A DNA stretch of 64,000 bases from Actinomadura craniellae (GCF_003289645.1 NZ_QLYX01000002.1:372001-436000); one strand, 5' to 3'; positions 38,801 to 47,809 are shown, numbered from the stretch's first letter. Notes: generated from the sequence alone by a model not told the origin. Program-made: numbers and translations.

Positions 38801-41800
38801 CGGGCGGCGCGGTGAACCAGGCGGGGTCGACGAGGAGTTCGTTCTCGGTCAGCAGGTCCCGGCCGATCGAGCGCTGGAGCGCGGCCGTGGTGGTGTGCCG
38901 GGCCGGGTGGAGCCGGCCCAGGTGTTTCTCCGCCGCGAAGACGCGGGCGGCCCGCAGGTCCCGGACGTCGCCGATGAAGATCCGCCCGCCGGGCGCCAGC
39001 AGTGCGGTGGCCTCGCGGAGGACCCGTGCCAGGTAGCCGGCGTCCGGGAAGTACTGGATCACCGAGTTGAGCACGATGGTGTCGAAGAACCCGGTGGGCA
39101 GGCCCGCGGTGTCGTCGGCCGCGCGATGGCGCAGGGTCACCCGGCCGGCGAGCCCGGCCGGCAGCCGGCGGGCGAGTTCGTCGATCACCGCGGCCGAGAA
39201 GTCGGTCGCCCAGTAGGCCTCGGTCCGCCCGGCGAGCCGCGACAGCAGCAGGCCCGCCCCGACGCCGATCTCCAGCAGGCGTACGGGCCGCAGTTCCCCG
39301 ATCCGCTCGACGGTGGCCTCCTGCCAGCGGAGCATCTCCTCGCGCGGGATGGGCCGGCCGTCGTAGCCGCTGTCCCAGCCGGAGAAGTCCGCCCCGAAGT
39401 CCGGGGCGCGTCCCTCGCGCGCCGCGCCGGCCGGTGCGTAGACCGACTCCCACACCGCGTTCCACTCCCGGACCTGCTCGGCGGCGGTGCCGGCCGGCGC
39501 GCCGGCCGGGTCCGGGCCGGCGGGAACGACGTAGGCGACGAGCTGCCGGCGGCCCGGTTCGTCCTCGCGGACGGTCACCACGGCGCGGCTCACCGCCGGG
39601 TGGGCGGCGAGCGCGGCCTCGATCTCGCCCGGCTCGACCCGCACCCCGCGGATCTTGACCTGGTGGTCGGTGCGCCCGAGGTACTCCAGCACCCCGTCCT
39701 TGCGCCAGCGCGCCAGATCGCCGGTGCGGTACATGCGGTCTCCGGGCGGGCCGAAGGGGTCGGCCACGAAGCGTTCCGCGGTGGTGCCCGGCATGGCCGG
39801 GTAGCCGCGGGCGAGCTGCCGCCCGGCCAGGTACAGCTCGCCCGGGACGCCCGGGGGCACCGGCCGGAGCGCCGCGTCGAGGACGTACACCCGGGTGTTG
39901 TCCACCGGGCCGCCGATGGGCACCGTGCCCGCCCGGCCGGGGAAGCAGCGCCAGCGGGTGACGTCGATGGCCGCCTCGGTCGGCCCGTACAGGTTGAACA
40001 GGTCCGCGTCGAGGAGGCCGGTACAGGCTTCGGCCAGGTCCGCGGGCAGGGCCTCCCCGCTGCAGATCACCCGCCGCAGCCCGGACCCGGACGCGGCGGC
40101 CCCGGGCTCGTCGAGGAACACCCGCAGCATCGACGGCACGAAGTGCACCGTCGTCACCCGGTGGGCCGCGATGGTCCGCGCCAGGTAGGCCGGGTCGCGG
40201 TGCCCGCCCGGGCGGGCCACCACCACCGCGGCGCCCGTGGTCAGCGGCCACAGCAGTTCCCACACGGACACGTCGAATCCGACGGAGGTCTTGTGCAGCA
40301 CCCGGTCCTCCGCGGTCAGCGCGAACTCGCGCTGCATGCCCAGGACCCGGTTGGCGATGGCCTCGTGCGGGACGGCGACGCCCTTCGGGCGGCCGGTCGA
40401 ACCCGAGGTGAAGATCATGTACGCGGCCGCCCCGGGATGGGGGGCCGGTGGCGGGATCCGCCGGGCGGGCTCGTCGAGCGGTTCGCCGCCGTCGAGCAGG
40501 ATCGTGTCCGGGCCGCCCAGGCCGAACCGCTCGGCGACCTCGCCGGTGGTCAGGGTGCACGCCGGGGCCGCGTCGCCCAGCAGCAGCCCGACCCGCTCCG
40601 CCGGAAGGTCCGGGTCCACCGGCACGTACACCCCGCCGGCGCGCAGCACCGCATGGACGGCGACCAGCAGTTCCGCCGAGCGGGGCACCGCGACGGCGAC
40701 CCGGGTCTCCGGCCGCACCCCCCGCTCGCGCAGGAGCGCGGCCAGCGCCGCCACCCGCGCGTCCAACCGGGCGTAGGTCAGTTCCCGTTCCTCCTCCACC
40801 ACGGCGACCGCGTCCGGTGTCGCCGCCGCCTGCGCCGCGAACAGCTCCGGGACCGACACGCGGGGCGTCCGCACGGCGGTGTCGTTCCACCGCACCAGCA
40901 CGGTGTGCCGCTCCTGCGGGGACAGCACGTCGACGGCGTCCACGGTCCGGGCGGGCTCGGCGGCCAGCCCTTCCAGCAGCCGGACCAGCCGCTCGCCGAG
41001 GCGGGCCACGTCGTCCGCGTCGAAGAGGCCGGTCCGGTATCCGAACCGCAGGCTCAGCCCGGCGCCCGGCACCACCAGCAGGGTCAGCGGGTAGTGGGTG
41101 CCCGCGTGGACCTGGGGGTCGGTGACGTGCTGGCCGGGGCCGGGCCGGAACGCGGCCGGGTCGATGGGGAAGTTCTCGAAGGTGAGCAGGGTGTCGAACA
41201 GGCGGTCGAGCCCGGTGAGCCGGGTGATCTCCGGCAGGCCGAGGTGCGCGGCGGACAGGAGGCATGACTGCTGCCGCTGCAACCGGCGCAGGACGTCTCG
41301 CAGGTCGTCCGCCGGGTCCAGCCGCACCCGCACGGGAACGGTGTCGAGGAACAGGCCGACCATGGACTCGGCGCCCGCGATCTCCGCGGGGCGGCTGGCG
41401 ACCGTGGTGCCGAACACGACGTCCCCGCGCCCGGTGAGCTTGGCGAGCAGGAGGGCCCAGGCGCCCTGGACGACGGTGTTCAGCGTGAGGCCGTGCGCTC
41501 CGGCCAGGTCGCGCAGGGCGCCGGTGGTGCCGGCGGGCAGCTCGACGGTGTGGCGGCCCTGCCCCGGGCCCGCCGTCCGGTCCGCCGTCTCGGGTGCCAG
41601 CAGCGTCGGTGACTCGAACCCGTCGAGCACGGCGTGCCACGCCTCCCCGGCCGCGGCGCGGTCCTGCTCCTCCCACCAGGTCAGGTGCTCCCAGGGCGAA
41701 GTCACCGGCGGCAGTTCCCGCCCGTGGTAGAGGGCGAACAGCTGCTGGCCCAGCAACGGCAGCGACCAGCCGTCCAGCAGCATGTGGTGGTGGGTGAAGA

Positions 41801-44800
41801 CCACGGTGTGCCGTTCGGGGGCGAGCCGCAGCAGGGCGACCCGCAGCAGCGGGGGCCGGGCCAGGTCGAACCGCCCGGCCCGCTCCTCGGCGGCCACCCG
41901 CAGCAGTGCGTCGTGCCGCGCCTGCGGGTTCCCGGCCGCCGACAGGTCCTCCTCGCGCCAGGGCAGGTCGGTGTGGTCGAGCACCACCTGCACCGGCACG
42001 TCGGCCACGTCGGCCACGAACGTGGACCGCAGGACGGGGTGCCGGGACAGCAGGGCGCGCCAGGCGTCGCGCAGGCGCGGGCCGTCCAGCGGGCCGTCGA
42101 TCGTGAAGCGCAGCTGCACGGTGTAGTCGTCGTCCCCGGGGGTCCGCGCGTCGAGCAGGGACTGGAACAGCAGGCCCTGCTGCACGGGGGTGAGCGGCAG
42201 GACGTCTTCGAGCCCGGGGTAGCGGGCCCGGAGGCGTTCGAGTCCGGCCACGTCAGGCCGGTTCGCGGCCCTCGGTTCCGGCGCGGCGTCCCGGGCGAGC
42301 GGGGTCGCCACGGCGGCCAGGCCCGCGACGGTCGGGTGCGCGAACACGTCGCGCAGGGCGATCGACAGGCCCGCGCGCCGCGCGGCGGCGACGAGCCGCA
42401 TCGCCAGGACACTGTCGCCGCCCTGCGCGAAGAAGTCGTCGTCGATGCTCACGCCGGGTGTGCCGAGCAGCTCGGCGCGGAGCCGGCAGAGGAGTTCCTC
42501 GGCCGCGCCGCGCGGCGCCCTGCCGCCGGTTCCGGTGGATTCGGGGGCGGGCAGGGCGGACCGGTCCAACTTGCCGTTCGCCGTCAGGGGCAGGGCCGGC
42601 AGGGTCACGTACGCCGCGGGCACCATGTACGGCGGCAGCAGCCGGCCCAGCGCCGCGGCCAGTTCTTCCGGGCTCCCCACGGGCCCTTCTCCGGGGACGA
42701 GGTAGGCGACCAACCGCCGCCCGCCCGGCGTGTCCTCGCGGGCCACGACCGCGGCGCGGGTGACGCCCGGCTGCTCCACTAGGGCGGCCTCGATCTCGCC
42801 CGGCTCGATCCGGAACCCCCGCAGCTTGATCTGCTGGTCGGCCCGGCCCAGGTAGCTGAGGTGGCCATCCTCGCGCCACCGCACGAGGTCCCCGGTCCGG
42901 TACATGCGGGTGCCGGGGTCGCCGAAGGGGTCCGCCACGAACCGCTCGGCCGTCAGTCCCGGCCGCCGCGCGTACCCCCGCGCCACCCCTTCCCCGGCGA
43001 TGTACAGCTCGCCGGCGGTACCCGGCGGTACCGGTTGCAGCGCCCCGTCCAGCACGTACACCCTCGTGCCCGTGATCGGCCGCCCGATGGTGACCGGCGT
43101 CCGCCCGGCCTCGTCGGCCGACAGGGTCGCCGCGGTCGACCAGATCGTCGTCTCGGTCGGCCCGTAGACGTTGGTCACCGACGCGGCGGCGGCGACGAGT
43201 TCGCCCGCCAGCGCGGTGGGCAGCGCCTCACCCCCGACCAGCACCCGTACGCCGGCCAGCGCCGGGGCGACCTCGGCGGACACCGCCTGCCACAGGCTCG
43301 GCGTCGCCTGCATCACCGACACGCGCTCGGTGACCAGCAGCTCGCGCAGGCGTGCCGCGTCGCACACCTCGTCGGGGCCGGCCACCACCACGGTGGCGCC
43401 GGACACGAGCGGGGCCAGCAGTTCCAGGTTCGCGATGTCGAACCCGAGGGTGGTCACGGCGAGCAGGCGGTCGCCGCCGGCGAGCCCGGCGCGCCCGGCC
43501 ATGTCCAGCAGCAGGTTGCCCAGAGCGGCCCGGGGGACGACCACACCCTTGGGCCGCCCGGTCGATCCCGAGGTGTAGATCACGTACGCCGCCGCGGACC
43601 CGGGCACGGCGGTGGGGGGAGCCGCGCCGTCGCCCGGCCCGCCGATCAGCACCGGCCGCGGGCCGGGCGGCACCTCCCCGGCCAGGGCGCCCGTCGTCAG
43701 CACCACAGCCGGCCGCGCCTCGGCCACCATGTGCGCCAGCCGCTCCGCCGGATGCGCCAGGTCCAGCGGCAGGTAGGCGCCGCCGGCCCGGAGCACGGCC
43801 AGCACGCCGACCACCAGGTCCGCGGTGCGCGGCAGCGCGACCGCCGCGCACCGCTCCGGCCCCACCCCCTGCCGGGCCAGCACGCCGGCCAGCCGTGTCG
43901 CCCGGTCGGCCAGTTCCGCGTAGGTCAGGGACGTCGCGCCGCAGGCGACCGCGACGGCGTCCGGCGTCCGTGCCGCCTGCGCCGCGAACAGCTCCCACGG
44001 GTCGGTCTCCCGGCCGGCGGCGCCGTCGTCCTCGTGCGGGCCGGACCAGCGCGTCAGCACCCGCCGGCGCTCGGTGTGGTCGAGCAGGTCGCCCTGGCCG
44101 ATCGGCCGCGCGGCGCCCTCCCCCGTGGTGAGGTTCTCCAGCAGGCGCAGGAACCGGTCGTGGTGCCCGGCCAGTTCCTCGCCCGTGTACAGCGCCGGGT
44201 TCCCGTCGAAGGCGATCTGCATCGCGTCGCCGCGCCCCGGGCGTCCGCCGAAGCAGGCGACCGACAGGTCGGCCACCTGTCCCATGGCGAAGTTGTGCAT
44301 CGTGCCGCGGAGATCACCGAAGGTGAAGTCCTGGCCGAAGGGCATGATGTTGACCATCGGCCCGTAGCACCGGCCCCCTGGGGGAACGCCGAGGTCGCGG
44401 GCGAGTTCCGTTTCCGGATAGCGCTGGTGCCGTGCCGCGTTCTTCATCTCGGCGGCGGCCTGGGCGGTCAGCTCGGCGAAGGTCATGCCGGGCCGCACCC
44501 GCAGGCGCAGCGGGACGGCGTTGGACACCATGCCGGGAACGGCGCTCGCGGCGGGCCCGACGCGGGCGGTGACGGGGAAGCCCAGCACCAGGTCACCCGC
44601 CCCGGTCATCCGGTGCAGGTAGGCCGCGACGCCCGCGACGAACGCGGCCGGCCAGCTCGCTCTGCTCCCCCGCGCGACCGCTCGCAGGCCCGCCTCGACC
44701 GACCGTCCCGGCCACGATTCCTGCCGGTGCACGGTGGACGAGGGTGGTGCGGTGTGTGCGGCCAGGCCGGCCGGTTCGGGCCGGCCGGCCATCCGCTCCC

Positions 44801-45398
44801 GCCAGTACGCGCGGTCGGCGCGGAAGTCGTCGGAGGCGCGGTAGGCCGCCTGCTCGTCCAGCAGTTCCCGGATTGACCGCAGCGCGCCCGCCGCGGGGTC
44901 GCGCCCTTCGGAAAGCGCCGTGTAGACGGCCGCCACCCGCCGCAGCGCGATCACGGCACCGAACCCGTCGCTGACCACGTGGTGGACGCTCATGTACCAC
45001 CAGTGACGCTCCTCGCCGAGGCGGATCACCGTGGCCGCCAGGTTCGGCGGGAGTCCCGCGGGGCACGGGCGCGCCATGGCGGCGCTCATCCAGGCCCGCG
45101 CGGCGGCCTCGGGGTCGGCCGTGGTGGAGAGATCGACGAAACCCTGTTCCCACTCGCCCGCCGGCTCGATCCACTGGAGCAGTTCGCCCTCGTGCTCTCC
45201 GATGCGGGCGCGGAACCCGTCGGCCTCGTCGAGGACGCGCCGGGTGGCCTCGGCGAGCAGCGGGATGTCGAGCGGGCCCGCGAGGTCGACGTAGAGGCCG
45301 ATGTTGTAGGCGGCGCTGGCCGGGTCCAGTTGCTGGCCGAACCAGACGCCCGACTGTGCCGGCGTGAGGGGAAGGCCCTGCGGGTGATCGTCTGACAC
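16812..45398 (-). CDS. Giant seven-module nonribosomal peptide synthetase
   Basis: A single polypeptide of about 9,528 residues with seven modules and a terminal thioesterase. Domain order: C-A-T, C-A(N-methyltransferase)-T, C-A-T, C-A-T-E, C-A-T-E, C-A-T-E, C-A-T-TE. Carrier serines are near residues 993, 2463, 3552, 4619, 6149, 7673 and 9199. All seven C domains keep HHxxxDG, and all three E domains keep HHLAVDG. Two starts are possible; I chose the GTG at 45398 (VSDDHPQG) because GGGAG lies seven bases upstream, whereas the ATG at 45422 has no ribosome-binding site. The first module has its own C domain with a [15 protein letters not shown] start, so the chain may begin with an acyl or aryl group supplied from outside. 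Modules 4 to 7 share long nearly identical blocks. It heads the operon with mbtH, hmaS and hmo. The product is not recognised. Confidence 0.95.
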   Translation of the reverse strand: MSDDHPQGLPLTPAQSGVWFGQQLDPASAAYNIGLYVDLAGPLDIPLLAEATRRVLDEADGFRARIGEHEGELLQWIEPAGEWEQGFVDLSTTADPEAAARAWMSAAMARPCPAGLPPNLAATVIRLGEERHWWYMSVHHVVSDGFGAVIALRRVAAVYTALSEGRDPAAGALRSIRELLDEQAAYRASDDFRADRAYWRERMAGRPEPAGLAAHTAPPSSTVHRQESWPGRSVEAGLRAVARGSRASWPAAFVAGVAAYLHRMTGAGDLVLGFPVTARVGPAASAVPGMVSNAVPLRLRVRPGMTFAELTAQAAAEMKNAARHQRYPETELARDLGVPPGGRCYGPMVNIMPFGQDFTFGDLRGTMHNFAMGQVADLSVACFGGRPGRGDAMQIAFDGNPALYTGEELAGHHDRFLRLLENLTTGEGAARPIGQGDLLDHTERRRVLTRWSGPHEDDGAAGRETDPWELFAAQAARTPDAVAVACGATSLTYAELADRATRLAGVLARQGVGPERCAAVALPRTADLVVGVLAVLRAGGAYLPLDLAHPAERLAHMVAEARPAVVLTTGALAGEVPPGPRPVLIGGPGDGAAPPTAVPGSAAAYVIYTSGSTGRPKGVVVPRAALGNLLLDMAGRAGLAGGDRLLAVTTLGFDIANLELLAPLVSGATVVVAGPDEVCDAARLRELLVTERVSVMQATPSLWQAVSAEVAPALAGVRVLVGGEALPTALAGELVAAAASVTNVYGPTETTIWSTAATLSADEAGRTPVTIGRPITGTRVYVLDGALQPVPPGTAGELYIAGEGVARGYARRPGLTAERFVADPFGDPGTRMYRTGDLVRWREDGHLSYLGRADQQIKLRGFRIEPGEIEAALVEQPGVTRAAVVAREDTPGGRRLVAYLVPGEGPVGSPEELAAALGRLLPPYMVPAAYVTLPALPLTANGKLDRSALPAPESTGTGGRAPRGAAEELLCRLRAELLGTPGVSIDDDFFAQGGDSVLAMRLVAAARRAGLSIALRDVFAHPTVAGLAAVATPLARDAAPEPRAANRPDVAGLERLRARYPGLEDVLPLTPVQQGLLFQSLLDARTPGDDDYTVQLRFTIDGPLDGPRLRDAWRALLSRHPVLRSTFVADVADVPVQVVLDHTDLPWREEDLSAAGNPQARHDALLRVAAEERAGRFDLARPPLLRVALLRLAPERHTVVFTHHHMLLDGWSLPLLGQQLFALYHGRELPPVTSPWEHLTWWEEQDRAAAGEAWHAVLDGFESPTLLAPETADRTAGPGQGRHTVELPAGTTGALRDLAGAHGLTLNTVVQGAWALLLAKLTGRGDVVFGTTVASRPAEIAGAESMVGLFLDTVPVRVRLDPADDLRDVLRRLQRQQSCLLSAAHLGLPEITRLTGLDRLFDTLLTFENFPIDPAAFRPGPGQHVTDPQVHAGTHYPLTLLVVPGAGLSLRFGYRTGLFDADDVARLGERLVRLLEGLAAEPARTVDAVDVLSPQERHTVLVRWNDTAVRTPRVSVPELFAAQAAATPDAVAVVEEERELTYARLDARVAALAALLRERGVRPETRVAVAVPRSAELLVAVHAVLRAGGVYVPVDPDLPAERVGLLLGDAAPACTLTTGEVAERFGLGGPDTILLDGGEPLDEPARRIPPPAPHPGAAAYMIFTSGSTGRPKGVAVPHEAIANRVLGMQREFALTAEDRVLHKTSVGFDVSVWELLWPLTTGAAVVVARPGGHRDPAYLARTIAAHRVTTVHFVPSMLRVFLDEPGAAASGSGLRRVICSGEALPADLAEACTGLLDADLFNLYGPTEAAIDVTRWRCFPGRAGTVPIGGPVDNTRVYVLDAALRPVPPGVPGELYLAGRQLARGYPAMPGTTAERFVADPFGPPGDRMYRTGDLARWRKDGVLEYLGRTDHQVKIRGVRVEPGEIEAALAAHPAVSRAVVTVREDEPGRRQLVAYVVPAGPDPAGAPAGTAAEQVREWNAVWESVYAPAGAAREGRAPDFGADFSGWDSGYDGRPIPREEMLRWQEATVERIGELRPVRLLEIGVGAGLLLSRLAGRTEAYWATDFSAAVIDELARRLPAGLAGRVTLRHRAADDTAGLPTGFFDTIVLNSVIQYFPDAGYLARVLREATALLAPGGRIFIGDVRDLRAARVFAAEKHLGRLHPARHTTTAALQRSIGRDLLTENELLVDPAWFTAPPGPGTLFTAVDVQVKRGRYRNELSRYRYDVVLHTRPAPTGGGRGTTGDWAGPDRLRHTLSGERPAELRVSRIPDERTARQVLAAQRLDEGAEPALAVAALAEDAPVPGAVEPEDLFALGKELGYRVAVAPSAAGPGAVDAVFRREDTLDGGAVLCAHRPAPEQVPARRTNDPGLARRLASLPDELRARAERALPEALVPAAFVVLAELPLTANGKLDRTALPAPGFAAGAGSRAPRDATEKTLCAAFAALLGVPGVGIDDSFFALGGDSVLAMRLVGAARRAGVALTVRDVFDHPTVAGLAAVAEAADPGASREEERPEVPVPAPVRERLAARHPGLAEILPLTPLQEGLLFEALAGEPADREDDYTVQLTLTLDGPLDPARLRAAWARMLARHTTLRAAFVHDADAGPLLVVPGEVEPPWQETDLSASGEAEQQARLAELQDRERAAGFDLARPPLLRTALARLAPHRHAMIVTYHHILLDGWSQPLLLNELLTAYAEPETLPPAPQFGRYLAWLGRQDKDTARQAWRQALDGAEPTLVVPPTAGGRAPARDGDTPRTGVVERLLPPELTTRLAALCRRHNLTLNTLVQGTWATLIGALTNRDDVVFDAPSAGRPAEVDEVESIVGLFISTVPVRVRLDPAQPMTAVLRRLQDEQSRLAAHQHLGLPEIQRQTGAGALADTMVVFLNLPLDPAAFRSADGIRVTAVAGGVATNYPLRLLAAPGERLHLTLGHHTSAFDRAAAETVMDRLVRLFEELGGGLDRPAGRGGVLTPRERGELLTAWQGPAPRAGATARTVVELLETRVAAAPAAPAVLFGAERLTYQDLNARANRLAHLLIGRGAGPERTVAVAVPRSPELVVALLAVLKSGAAYLPVDPAYPADRVAAMLTDTTPVAVLTTAEVPAALFDGAGVAPTRLDDPGTRRALRALPDTDPTDADRTGRLTPDHPAYVIHTSGSTGRPKAVVVPHRGVAGYFSYLTTGVAGLGAEDVVLNLASISFDPSVRDILGTLAAGGRVALVPPAEAGDARALVRALRQHRVTALLSVVPSLLVALNEEAARLPHGERPTLRLIMTCGEALAAHHLERVAALGAARVVNQYGPTEATMSSTYQQVREAGQVEHAGDRRADGRFLIGRPIPGARAYVLDRLLRPVPPGTPGELYLAGPGITRGYAGRPAQTAERFLADPHGAPGSRMYRTGDLARWTADGRLDHLGRADHQVKVRGHRIEPGEIEAVLERHEAVARAVADVYRDTPGGDPRLVGYVVPEPGAAVTPAELRRHAAAGLPGFMVPAAFVLLDRLPLTPNGKVDRRALPAPTVTTDGGRYPRTPLEEVLCGLYGRLLGADRVSIDDGFFDLGGHSLLATRLVAAIRSALGADLPVRAVFEAPTVAALAERVGAAAGAPARPAPAAAARPEHLPLSFSQRRLWFLHQLAQGATAAYNMRVALRLRGPVDVPALRTALADLTARHEALRTVFPDLDGRPRQEILAADRARPDLPVVRVAEAELAAELERTVRRPFDLATEIPLRAALFTLGEDDHVLALVMHHIAADGWSFGPLAADLSTAYRRRLAGQEPGWEPLPVQYADYTLWQHGLFADGDEDGPAGRQLAHWRERLADLPDRIDLPVDRTPGTPQPEGAPGGSWTFRIPPRIHARLAELAREHSATVFMTLQAGLAALLTRLGSGTDIPLGTVVAGRTEEVLDGLVGCFVNTLVLRTDTSGDPDFRELLRRVRETDLTAYAHQDVPFERLVDHLGVTRSRDRNPLFQVMLAAQPEPTRDAVDLPGLGIELVRVDAATARFDLSFNMAERRTPDGRPDGIDGRVEYRTDLFGAATVRRLTERWTRLLESFADDPARTVSRAATLGEDDRRRVLVDWNDTAMDVPPATLPELFTGQVARTPDAEAVVCGAERLTYAELDARVDELARRLRGLGAGPERRVAVAVPRSAGLVVALHAVLRTGAAYVPVDPGLPPERIALLLDDTGPVCVVTTDDARTVLPATGAAAVVSLDGTAGTDGAGDDAGAAAFAAPHPDSAAYVVHTSGSTGRPKGVAVPHRAVANRLWGMQEQYGLRPDDRVLHKTSIGFDVSVWELFWSSLTGATVVVAEPEAHRDPARLAELIQAERVTTAHFVPPLLRAFLDEPAAAGCTGLRRVFSGGEALPAELARRFAGVLDVPLFNQYGPTEATVDVTWWECPRDPEGPPPLGRPVGNTRLYVLDAALQPVPPGAPGELWIAGAQLARGYLGRPGTTAESFVADPYGAPGSRMYRSGDLARWTEDGALEYLGRVDDQVKVGGVRIEPGEVAAVLGEQDGVSAAVVVTRDTPSGGRHLVGYAVPRPGRALDGADLRRRVAGVLPEYMVPAAIMVLDALPVTSNGKVDRAALPVPDLPAATGGGRAAHTPNEEILCRIFAELLGVERVGAEDGFFALGGDSIMSIQLVSRARRAGLVFTPRDVFEHQTVAALAQACRDEPAPAPAEDDGTGPVDLTPIVHRLRERRGPVESFHQSVLLEVPAGLGEERLVAAVQALLDHHDALRLRLTRTAGGAVWAFEVTRRGSVDAAGCVRRVPWAGAPASGAADAVVGEASAAVGRLAPESGALVQVVWFDAGPEAAGRLLVVVHHLAVDGVSWRVLLPDLRQAWESVTAGEPVRLDPVGTSFRRWARLLGEQAQDPALLEELPYWTEMATVPEPLLGSRPLDPTRDTVGTAARLTVELSSEYTVPLLSSVPAAFHGGVNDVLLGAVAVAVAVRRWRQARGGEAGGVLVDLEGHGRDSDRADVDLSRTVGWFTRVHPVRLDAGGDDPVRAVKQVKEQLRAVPGNGFGYGLLRYLNPQTAPLLLQSPRAQIGFNYLGRTGAAASGTASASADWTVADSHALGAGTDPAAALLHALDINAVAVDGSEGPVLSATFSWAGALLEEAAVRELAGLWLEALETLAGSAQAGGHTPSDFPLVHLTQDQIQHLEDTHPDLEDVLPLSPLQEGLLFHAVYDGGESDVYTPQLRLDLEGPLDVERLRRSCAQLLARHANLRAAFVHDLADTPVQVITRDPQIPWRTLDLSALPAHQRETEADRIAAEEHAERFDPARPPLLRAALLRLGGARHRLVLTHHHLLLDGWSVPVLARDLFTLYALAGPATGLPRVTPYGDYLRWLSAQDRAAAREAWTRALAGVAEPTLVAPGQPASAPPAARPGRVHPELPPDLGTRLSSWARSRGLTLNTVLQGAWAVLLSRLTGRDDVVFGTTVSGRPPEIPGIESMAGLFINTLPVRVRLDQTRSLESLLRHLQGEQAELLPHQHLGLSEIHRLAALPRLFDTAMVFENYPVDERATALTGTGLTLTRAETREATHYRLVLIAAPQGRGLSLRIEYAPEAFTEDEARLLAGRLVRLLQALADDPSRPAHAVDVLTAEERHQVLAEWNDSGADSARSEMSMVEAFAAQVARTPEAGAVRWDGGRWSYRELDERADRLAARLVAAGVGAEGRVALLMERSPQVVVAVLAVLKAGGVYVPLDGRLPAARLASMVEQAEIEVVITDGGAPVDVLPGALRLVAVGDEPVEGPAVAPVVRPHPDGAAYVMFTSGSTGAPKGVEITHRGVVSLATDRRWRDGGPGPHRALFHSPYGFDASTFELWLPLLTGGEVVVAPPGETDVAAIAQAVRAHGVTLLLLTSGLFRVVAEEDPGCLATVREVLVGGDVVTATTVRRVLEHCPDTTVMDAYGPTEITVYATQHTMRDAAEVPAIVPIGRARDGMQVYVLDGGLRLVPPGAVGELYVAGDALARGYVGRAGLTAERFVADPFGLAGARMYRTGDLVRWSSGGVLEFLGRADDQVKIRGFRIELGEVEAVLGEQDGVADSVVVVHRAPSGAKRLTGYVVPEPGRTLDTALLRARAAERLPEHALPSALLTLDELPLTRRGKLDRAALPVPELDGTGGGREPRTEREKLLCGLFAEVLGVERVGAEDGFFALGGDSIMSIQLVSRARRAGLVFTPRDVFERQNVATLAGACRDADEGSPVRVEDDGTGPMVPTPVLRWLRDWRGTVDGFQQSVMVQAPPDLGEERLVAAVQALLDHHDALRLRLAGDSGLTVGERGSVDAAGCVRRVPWAGAPAAGALDAADAVVVGEASAAVGRLAPESGALVQVVWFDAGPAAAGRLLVVIHHLAVDGVSWRVLLPDLRQAWESIAAGEPVRLDPVGTSFRRWARLLDERAQDPALLEELPYWTGTLGAGEPPLGSRALDRARDTTATARRLTVELPGEYTVPLLSSVPAAFHGGVNDVLLGALAVAVRRWRQARGGEAGGVLVDLEGHGRDSDRADVDLSRTVGWFTRVHPVRLDAGGDDPVRAVKQVKEQLRAVPGNGEGYGLLRHLNADTAPALATLAEPQVGFNYLGRTGTASSGAAGTADWALLRRPGGLDGPVTPLAHALEVNAIAVDGPEGPVLSATFSWAGALLEEAAVRELAGLWLEALETLAGSAQAGGHTPSDFPLVRLTQDQIQHLEDTHPDLEDVLPLSPLQEGLLFHAVYDREGTDVYTTQVELELEGTLDEGVLRKAWAALLARHANLRAAFVHDLADTPVQVITRDPQIPWRTLDLSTLPAHRRETEADRIAAEERAERFDPARPPLLRVTSARLGATRHRLILTNHHILLDGWSIPVLARELFALYAAGGTGTDLPAVPPYRDYLRWLAAQDGEAAGEVWAAELDGVEEPTLLAPDTAPAGGQDLPARIAAELPEETVAALRRLARDHGLTVNTLVQGAWAVLLSRLTGRDDVVFGTTVSGRPPEIPGIESMAGLFINTLPVRVTLDPAERLLDLLSRVQGAQSRLLAHQHLGLSRINRLAGLPRLFDTLVVFENYPVAEGLVPATGLAVTGTKIHDATHYPVTLAAGLRGDTLWLRLHTLPHLFTEDTARSIMTRLVALLRTLADHPDRPAGTVDVLTAEEWHRVLVEWNDPDADSVRGETSVVAAFAAQVVRTPEAGAVCWDGGWWSYRELDERADGLAARLVAAGVGVEGRVALLMERSPQVVVAVLAVLKAGGVYVPLDGRLPAARLASMVEQAGARVVVTDGSTAADGLPGVKHLVAVGDEPVEGPAVAPVVRPRPDGAAYVMFTSGSTGAPKGVEITHRGVVSLATDRRWRDGGPGPHRVLFHSPYGFDPATYELWMPLLNGGQVVVAPPGELDVPAIARTVREHGVTSLLLTAGLFRVVAEEDPGCLKGVREVLTGGDVVSSAAVRRVLGACPGTDVTDIYGPTEITLFATQHTMRDAAEVPAIVPIGRARDGMQAYVLDGGLRPVLPGAVGELYIAGDALARGYVGRAGLTAERFVADPFGSVGARMYRTGDLVRWSLDGVLEFLGRADDQVKIRGFRIELGEVEAVLGEQDGVADSVVVVHRAPSGAKRLTGYVVPEPGRFPDPDRLRDEVAERLPEYMVPAEIMLLDALPLTSNAKVDRAALPAPDLTATTGGGREPRTPVERTLCGLFAEVLGVERVGAEDGFFALGGDSIMSIQLVSRARRAGLVFTPRDVFERQNVAALARVCGNAEAPAEVEDDGTGPVDLTPIVHRLRERRGLVRSFHQSVLVRVPADLEEKRLVAAVQALLDHHDALRLRLTGDSGLTVGERGAVDAAGCVRRVPWADDPASDASDDANAVVAREAFAAVGRLAPESGALVQVVWFDAGPAAAGRLLVVIHHLAVDGVSWRVLLPDLYQAVESITAGEPVRLDPVGTSFRRWARLLGERAQDPDLLDELPYWTGTLGAGEPPLGSRPLDPARDTAGTAARLKVSLPASLTAPLLSSVPAAFHGGVNDVLLSALAVAVRRWRRARGAEASAVLVDLEGHGRDSDRADVDLSRTVGWFTRIHPVRLDAGGDDPVRAVKQVKEQLRAVPGNGAGYGLLRYLNTETEGTLRDLPQPQIGFNYLGRTGATSGTAPGSTDWTLIDLPGGPGPDPATPLAHALEVNAIAVDGLEGPVLSATFSWAGALLEEAAVRELAGLWLEALETLAGSAGAGGHTPSDFPLVRLTQDQIQHLEDTHPDLEDVLPLSPLQEGFLFHALYDPRSADVYTAQLALTLTGPLDEEILRKTWAALLARHANLRAAFVHDLADTPVQVITRDPQIPWRTLDLSTLPAHQRETEADRIAAEERSAPFDLARPPLQRIALVRLGDERHGLILTAHHILLDGWSMPVLLREMFALYAAGGSAAALPPAPPYGDYLRWLAAQDRDAARAAWAAELGGLEEPSLLAPEAPDAPEEPGHVDLELPADTVEALRRLARDHGLTVNTLVQGAWALLLSRLTGRDDVVFGATVAGRPPEIPGIESMVGLFINTLPVRVTLDPAATVLDTLTRLQAAQSALLAHQHLGLGEVTRLSGHSRLFDTLVVFENYPVDPAALASPTGAPGLAGARGRDATHYPLSLVVTQGGGRLVLRLGHQPAAFDRTAVTAMADRLGALLREFVIAPGRILAAVDVLRPEERDLVLDRWNDTAVPVPPATLPELFAAQVARTPDAVAVVHRGRRLTYTELAARARVLAARLRRAGAGPESRVAVALPRSAELVVALLAVLETGAAYVPVDPALPAERIALLLADTTPACTLVPAAARLPLPTGTPALVVAAGADGPPAAPDTGRNPAPHPRNPAYIIHTSGSTGRPKGVAIPHEAIVNRLLWMQHEYGLTPEDRVLHKTPTGFDVSVWELFWPLITGATMVVARPDGHRDPAYLAELIQAERVTTVHFVPSMLGAFLDDPAAAGCTGLRRVVCSGEALSADLADRFHTVLPEVPLHNLYGPTEAAVDVTHTECERNTAGPVPIGRPVWNTRAYVLDGALRPVLPGVTGELYLAGVQLARGYHGRPALTAERFVADPFDTGGTGGRMYRTGDLARWRPDGALEYLGRTDQQVKVRGFRIEPGEIEATLRTYPGVARAAVVLRSGAGGEARLVGYTVPAGGAVPEPLDPARLRRHVADHLPEHMVPAAVVVLPELPLTVNGKLDRAALPEPRFAPSEGGRPPRDAGERLLCALFEEVLGVDRVGPQDSFFDLGGHSLLAVRLAGRIRSSFGVAPGIRTLFEAPTPEALARLLRSGGTGEAAGALEVLLPLRAAGGRPPLFCVHPWAGLSWTYSGLLRALGDDRPLYGLQSRGLARAEELPGSVGEMAEDYLARIREVQPDGPYHLLGWSFGGLVAQEMAVRLRERGEDVALLALLDSFPPGAPGAPATGRPGDVPREDRDVLAHLLRFLGHEVPRRPGGGTLDPEEAREILRRGGGAPLTDIPPHTLRAFPDVVTNHARLMREFVPRRFAGDLLLFTAELGRVPGAPAPGTWAPYVDGRVDVHPVGCGHHDMTLPGPIAEIGRVVAARLERAGTDAPPTP
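20440..23990. repeat. NRPS internal repeat copy 1 (modules 6/7: A-T-E-C)
   Basis: DNA covering the module 6 A, T and E domains and the start of the module 7 C domain is nearly identical over long stretches to 25010-28560, at an offset of about 4,569 bases. For example, GATGCGGTCGGCTTCGG begins at 20472, 25041 and, except for neighbouring changes, 29619. This points to recent tandem module duplication or gene conversion. Confidence 0.75.
20860..25429 (-). other. NRPS module 6: C-A-T-E, D-residue, specificity unclear
   Basis: The C domain (from about residue 6683) has [17 protein letters not shown] and [10 protein letters not shown]. The A domain (about 7138-7613) is a close copy of that in module 5 but differs at pocket positions: [26 protein letters not shown] and [11 protein letters not shown] give about DPYLLGILFK. 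Tyr at 239, Gly at 301 and Leu at 330 are shared with hydroxyphenylglycine codes such as DAYNLGLLCK, so an Hpg-type residue is possible. The T domain (about 7673) and an epimerase follow. Confidence 0.6.
25010..28560. repeat. NRPS internal repeat copy 2 (modules 5/6: A-T-E-C)
   Basis: The counterpart of the block at 20440-23990, covering the module 5 A, T and E domains and the module 6 C-domain start. Differences cluster in the A-domain pocket region and in the middle of the C domain, while the A8-A10, T and E parts are almost unchanged. Confidence 0.75.
25430..29989 (-). other. NRPS module 5: C-A-T-E, D-residue, specificity unclear
   Basis: The C domain (from about residue 5159) starts [17 protein letters not shown] with [10 protein letters not shown], as expected after an epimerase. 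The A domain (about 5616-6093) has [19 protein letters not shown] and the core [18 protein letters not shown] with LLLLTSGLF; the pocket reads about DAFLLGAVYK. This is nearest to branched aliphatic codes by eye, but phenylglycine-activating domains share the same general sequence style. The T domain (about 6149) and an epimerase with [11 protein letters not shown] follow. Much of its DNA repeats module 6. Confidence 0.6.
29570..31640. repeat. NRPS internal repeat copy 3 (modules 4/5: T-E-C only)
   Basis: A third, shorter copy at an offset of about 4,578 bases from copy 2. It covers the T-E unit of module 4 and the start of the module 5 C domain. The A domain of module 4 is not part of the repeat, so the duplicated cassette is bounded near the A-T linker. 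Confidence 0.7.
29990..34599 (-). other. NRPS module 4: C-A-T-E, D-Ser-like
   Basis: The C domain (from about residue 3611) starts [17 protein letters not shown] with [11 protein letters not shown], the LCL type that joins two L-residues. The A domain (about 4079-4565) gives DVWHFGQVDK, close to serine codes such as DVWHFSLVDK but with Gly and Gln at positions 301 and 322. The carrier motif is [14 protein letters not shown] near 4619. An epimerase (about 4667-5130) follows with [25 protein letters not shown] and IGFNYLGR, so the residue leaves as the D-form. Confidence 0.7.
34600..37869 (-). other. NRPS module 3: C-A-T with an unrecognised specificity code
   Basis: The C domain (from about residue 2534) has [15 protein letters not shown] and [10 protein letters not shown]. 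The A domain (about 2992-3500) has [15 protein letters not shown] and an atypical core [19 protein letters not shown]. The pocket positions read DPRSMCQMSK, which I cannot match to a known substrate. Aspartate 235, which binds the alpha-amino group, is kept, so an alpha-amino acid is still likely. The carrier motif [14 protein letters not shown] differs from the GGDS type of modules 1, 2 and 4-6. No epimerase. Confidence 0.65.
37870..42269 (-). other. NRPS module 2: C-A(MT)-T, predicted N-methyl-serine
   Basis: The C domain (from about residue 1064) has [15 protein letters not shown] and [10 protein letters not shown]. The A domain (about 1516-2410) gives the pocket code DVWHISLIDK, a standard serine code. 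It is interrupted between motifs A8 and A9 by a methyltransferase of about 260 residues (roughly 1971-2232) with the SAM-binding loop [15 protein letters not shown] and the NRPS N-methyltransferase motif [14 protein letters not shown]. The carrier serine is near 2463. There is no epimerase, so N-methyl-L-Ser is expected, although the next C domain has the start motif usual after epimerases. Confidence 0.75.
42270..45398 (-). other. NRPS module 1: C-A-T, Gly-like code
   Basis: The condensation domain (about residues 5-440) has [15 protein letters not shown] and the active-site [10 protein letters not shown]. The adenylation domain (about 465-960) has [15 protein letters not shown]; reading the pocket positions from [24 protein letters not shown] and [10 protein letters not shown] gives DILQLGVIWK. 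One residue differs from the well-known glycine code DILQLGLIWK. The carrier serine is in [14 protein letters not shown] near 993. A C domain in the first module implies acylation of the first amino group or an upstream donor, possibly an aryl acid. Boundaries are approximate. Confidence 0.7.
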
Positions 45399-45706
45399 TC
45401 GAGTACTCCCGGGTACGTGCATGACGAACGTCGTGCGGTGGTGTCACATCGGGTCGGGGAAAAGGCCGGCGCAATGTTGTATCCGTCACATCATCCGGCC
45501 CTGCTCCGGGTCGATCCGGCGGCGGATCTCTTCCTATCACCGGGAATTGACAACCCGGGGTCGCGCCGGGCGACAGGTGATTTCTGGGTTAACTGACGGC
45601 CGCAGCACAGGCGATGTAGCGACAACCATCTCTGCACGTAGATGCCATGACGCGCATCAGGACGACATGCTTAGTTCACCTCTGAGACATATCAAATTTT
45701 TCTCGA

Positions 45707-45719
45707 TTCACCGGGTGAA
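45707..45719. promoter_or_regulatory. Palindrome TTCACC-G-GGTGAA
   Basis: A perfect palindrome with six-base arms around one G, in the AT-rich part of the NRPS/MFS gap. The half-site TTCACC also occurs at 45675-45680. It is probably an operator for an unlinked regulator. Confidence 0.45.
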
Positions 45720-45736
45720 CTCTTTCTCAACTCGAT

Positions 45737-45750
45737 GATCGTCTACGATC
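45737..45750. promoter_or_regulatory. Palindrome GATCGT-CT-ACGATC
   Basis: Perfect six-base arms around CT, starting 30 bases downstream of the TTCACC palindrome, that is about three helical turns. It may be a second operator in the same control region. Confidence 0.4.
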
Positions 45751-45803
45751 GAAAACTGAATGGGACCATACGGTTCCCCCATGTTGCCCGCCCGACTCTT
45801 TGG

Positions 45804-45839
45804 CTTTCCCTTTCGGGATCCCGCACTTTCCCTTTCGGG
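45804..45839. repeat. Tandem 14-base direct repeat with 22-base period
   Basis: CTTTCCCTTTCGGG occurs perfectly at 45804-45817 and 45826-45839. The 22-base period is two helical turns, which places both copies on the same face of the DNA, about 70 bases before the MFS start codon. This layout is typical of activator binding (for example SARP-type regulators), although the sequence itself is not one I recognise. Confidence 0.55.
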
Positions 45840-45907
45840 CATTCACGGTCTCGACCTGTCCCCTATCCCGCCTCCGCGCAGTACGGGGGCGGTGCCAAGG
45901 ACGTCCT

Positions 45908-47464
45908 ATGGCTCACGCGCCCCCCATGCGCCCCGACGAGATCCGGCAGGCGTTCCGGAGCCTGCTGCTCGGGCTGTTCGCCGGTCTCCTGTCCAGCACG
46001 GTGATCGTCACCGCGCTGCCGCGGGTCGTCGCCGACCTGCACGGGGGGCAGGTCGCCTACACGTGGGTGGTCGCCGCCTCGATGGCGGCCGCCACCCTCA
46101 GCCTTCCGCTCTGGGGCAAACTCGCCGACCTGGTGAGCCGCAAGGCGCTGATCCAGCTCTCGCTCGGCCTGTTCGCCCTCGGCTCCGCGCTGTGCGGGCT
46201 GTCCGGCGGGGTCGAACAGCTCATCGTGGGCCGGGTCGTCCAAGGGCTGGGGGCCGGCGGAGTGACCGCGCTCACCCAGGTGATCATGGCCGCGCTGATC
46301 CTGCCGCGGGAACGCGCCCGGTACAACGGCCGGATCGCCCTGGTCATGATGGTCGGCACGGTCGGTGGTCCGCTGCTCGGCGGCGCCCTCGCCGAGACCC
46401 CCTGGCCGGGCTGGCGCGGCTGCTTCCACCTGGGGGTGGTCTTCGCGGTCGCCGCCGCGCTCACGCTCCAGCGGACGCTGCGGCTGCCCGCCGTCGAGAG
46501 AAGCCGGCCCGGTTCACGCCCGGACCTCGCGGGTGCCGCGCTGCTCACGGGAGCGGCCGGCACCTTCCTCGTCACCCTCACGCTGGCGGGGCACGCGGTT
46601 CCCTGGGCGTCCTGGCCGACCGCGGGCGCGGCCTGCGCCGTGATCGTGCTGGCCGTGCTGTTCGTCCGTACCGAGGCCCGGGCCGCCGACCCGCTGGTGC
46701 CGTTGCGGCTGTTGCGCGACCGCACCGTCGCCCTGGCGGCGGTCGCCGGTTTCGCAGTGGGGCCGGCGCTGTTCGCCTCGCCCGCCCTGCTGGGCCAGTA
46801 CTTCCAGATCGCCCGGGGGCACTCACCGACCGTCTCCGGGCTGCTGACCCTGCCGATGATCGCGGGCATGCTGCTGGCCTCCACCGTCACCGGCCGTCTG
46901 ATCAGCGCGCACGGCCGCTGGAAACGCCATGTGGTCGCCGGAGGCGTGCTACTCCTCCTCGGTTCCGCGCTGCTGGGCGGCGTACGGGCGGGCACGCCGC
47001 TGCCCGTGGTCTGCGCCTACCTGTTCATCGGCGGCGCCGGTGTCGGGATGACCTCGCAGAACCTCCTCCTCATCGCGCAGAACGCGGTACCGGCGACCGA
47101 GCTGGGCGCCACCACCTCCCTGGTGGTCCTCTCCCGCAGCCTCGGCGGCGTGCTCGGCGTGGCCGTCCTGGGCTCCCTCCTGACCGCCCGGGTGAACGCC
47201 CTCTCGCCCGCGACCGGGCTCGGCGGCGGGCTGCCGGACCCGCGCACCCTGTCGCCCTCGGCCATGGAGAGCGTCGGTGCGGTCTACGGGCACGCTCTCG
47301 GCGACGTCTTCACGGCCGCCGTGCCCTTCGCGCTGCTCCTGCTGGCCAGCGTCCTGCTGCTGCGGGAGACGCCCCTGCGCACGGCGCGGGCCCGGAAGGT
47401 CAGGCGGGCGGGGGCCGTCCGGCCAAGGACTGGATACGGGCCAGGCCGTCACCGTCGACGGTGA
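45908..47464 (+). CDS. MFS exporter, DHA2 (EmrB/QacA) type, 14 TM
   Basis: A 518-residue transporter. It starts MAHAPPMRPDEIRQAFRSLL followed by the first helix GLFAGLLSSTVIVTALPRVVADL, with motif D1-like residues, LPLWGKLADLVSRKAL (motif A) and GRVVQGLGAGGVTALTQVIM (motif B region), then MMVGTVGGPLLGGAL (motif C), all typical of drug:H+ antiporters of the DHA2 family. AAGGA six bases ahead supports the ATG at 45908. The final 22 residues (from about 47400) are basic and are encoded antisense to a fragment of a Nudix gene, so the original 3' end seems to have been replaced. It is divergent from the NRPS operon and probably exports its product. Confidence 0.88.
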   Translation: MAHAPPMRPDEIRQAFRSLLLGLFAGLLSSTVIVTALPRVVADLHGGQVAYTWVVAASMAAATLSLPLWGKLADLVSRKALIQLSLGLFALGSALCGLSGGVEQLIVGRVVQGLGAGGVTALTQVIMAALILPRERARYNGRIALVMMVGTVGGPLLGGALAETPWPGWRGCFHLGVVFAVAAALTLQRTLRLPAVERSRPGSRPDLAGAALLTGAAGTFLVTLTLAGHAVPWASWPTAGAACAVIVLAVLFVRTEARAADPLVPLRLLRDRTVALAAVAGFAVGPALFASPALLGQYFQIARGHSPTVSGLLTLPMIAGMLLASTVTGRLISAHGRWKRHVVAGGVLLLLGSALLGGVRAGTPLPVVCAYLFIGGAGVGMTSQNLLLIAQNAVPATELGATTSLVVLSRSLGGVLGVAVLGSLLTARVNALSPATGLGGGLPDPRTLSPSAMESVGAVYGHALGDVFTAAVPFALLLLASVLLLRETPLRTARARKVRRAGAVRPRTGYGPGRHRRR

Positions 47465-47555
47465 CCATGCCGAGGCCGAGGACGTGCAGCCACCACACCC
47501 GCACCGGCCCCGGGCGTGGCCGCGAACTCGGCCACGTCGAGCCGGCCCCGGGCGC
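47400..47555 (-). pseudogene. Truncated second copy of a Nudix gene 3' end
   Basis: Read on minus, this stretch encodes VRVWWLHVLGLGMVTVDGDG and the end LARIQSLAGRPPPA, clearly homologous to the C-terminus of the Nudix protein at 50376-50945 (VWVWWLHVLGMVTVAGDDLA). About 155 bases align, including the shared stop position, with two compensating 6-base indels and scattered substitutions. The Nudix box and the rest of the domain are missing, so this is a remnant. It overlaps the 3' end of the MFS gene. Together with the intact copy it flanks the P450 operon in direct orientation. Confidence 0.75.
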
Positions 47556-47586
47556 AGGAACGAGAGCGGCGGGCCCCCAGGCAGGT

Positions 47587-47625
47587 CTCCAATGTATAAA
47601 CAATATTCTGTATGGTGTATTACAG
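47587..47625. promoter_or_regulatory. AT-rich promoter/operator region before the P450 operon
   Basis: A sharply AT-rich stretch with three TGTAT elements at 47593, 47609 and 47616, ending in TACA, within GC-rich surroundings. It lies about 190 bases before the P450 start and about 95 bases before the small ORF at 47717. It is the best promoter candidate for the P450 operon. Confidence 0.45.
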
Positions 47626-47716
47626 GTTGGGGAATCCGGGTGGAGCGGCAAGGCCACCGGGTCGCCCTCCTCGTTCGTGGCCGCGCCCCGCCCACCCCGA
47701 TCCGCAGGGAGCCGCA

Positions 47717-47794
47717 ATGACGACGCACCAGATCCACGGCAGCCGGGTCACCCTGCCGGTCACGGTCCGCGCCGGCACCCCCGCCCTTCGCTAG
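47717..47794 (+). pseudogene. 25-codon ORF, possible truncated acetoacetate-decarboxylase-like start
   Basis: An ATG preceded by GGGAG encodes MTTHQIHGSRVTLPVTVRAG and ends four codons later. The pattern of a short beta strand followed by VTLPV-x-VR resembles the N-terminus of acetoacetate decarboxylase-like proteins, but only 25 residues remain. It has a good ribosome-binding site and ends 15 bases before the P450 start, so it may now act as a leader peptide. The family call is weak. Confidence 0.3.
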
Positions 47795-47809
47795 CCGGGA
47801 GCGTCGATC

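Larger units (their letters stand above)
45399..45907. promoter_or_regulatory. 509-base divergent control region between NRPS and MFS exporter
   Basis: This region must carry the promoters of the NRPS operon (minus) and the MFS gene (plus). It is less GC-rich than its surroundings, with an AT-rich core near 45660-45760. It contains a direct repeat GTCACATC at 45443 and 45485 (42 bases apart), a palindrome TTCACC-G-GGTGAA at 45707, a palindrome GATCGT-CT-ACGATC at 45737, and two perfect copies of a 14-base repeat at 45804 and 45826. No regulator gene lies next to it. Confidence 0.65.

Noticed and set aside
16812-45398. Siderophore NRPS, because of several serine-type modules and the MFS exporters
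   Set aside because: No ornithine/lysine N-hydroxylase, salicylate or dihydroxybenzoate genes, no siderophore receptor or reductase, and no hydroxyornithine-like A-domain code.
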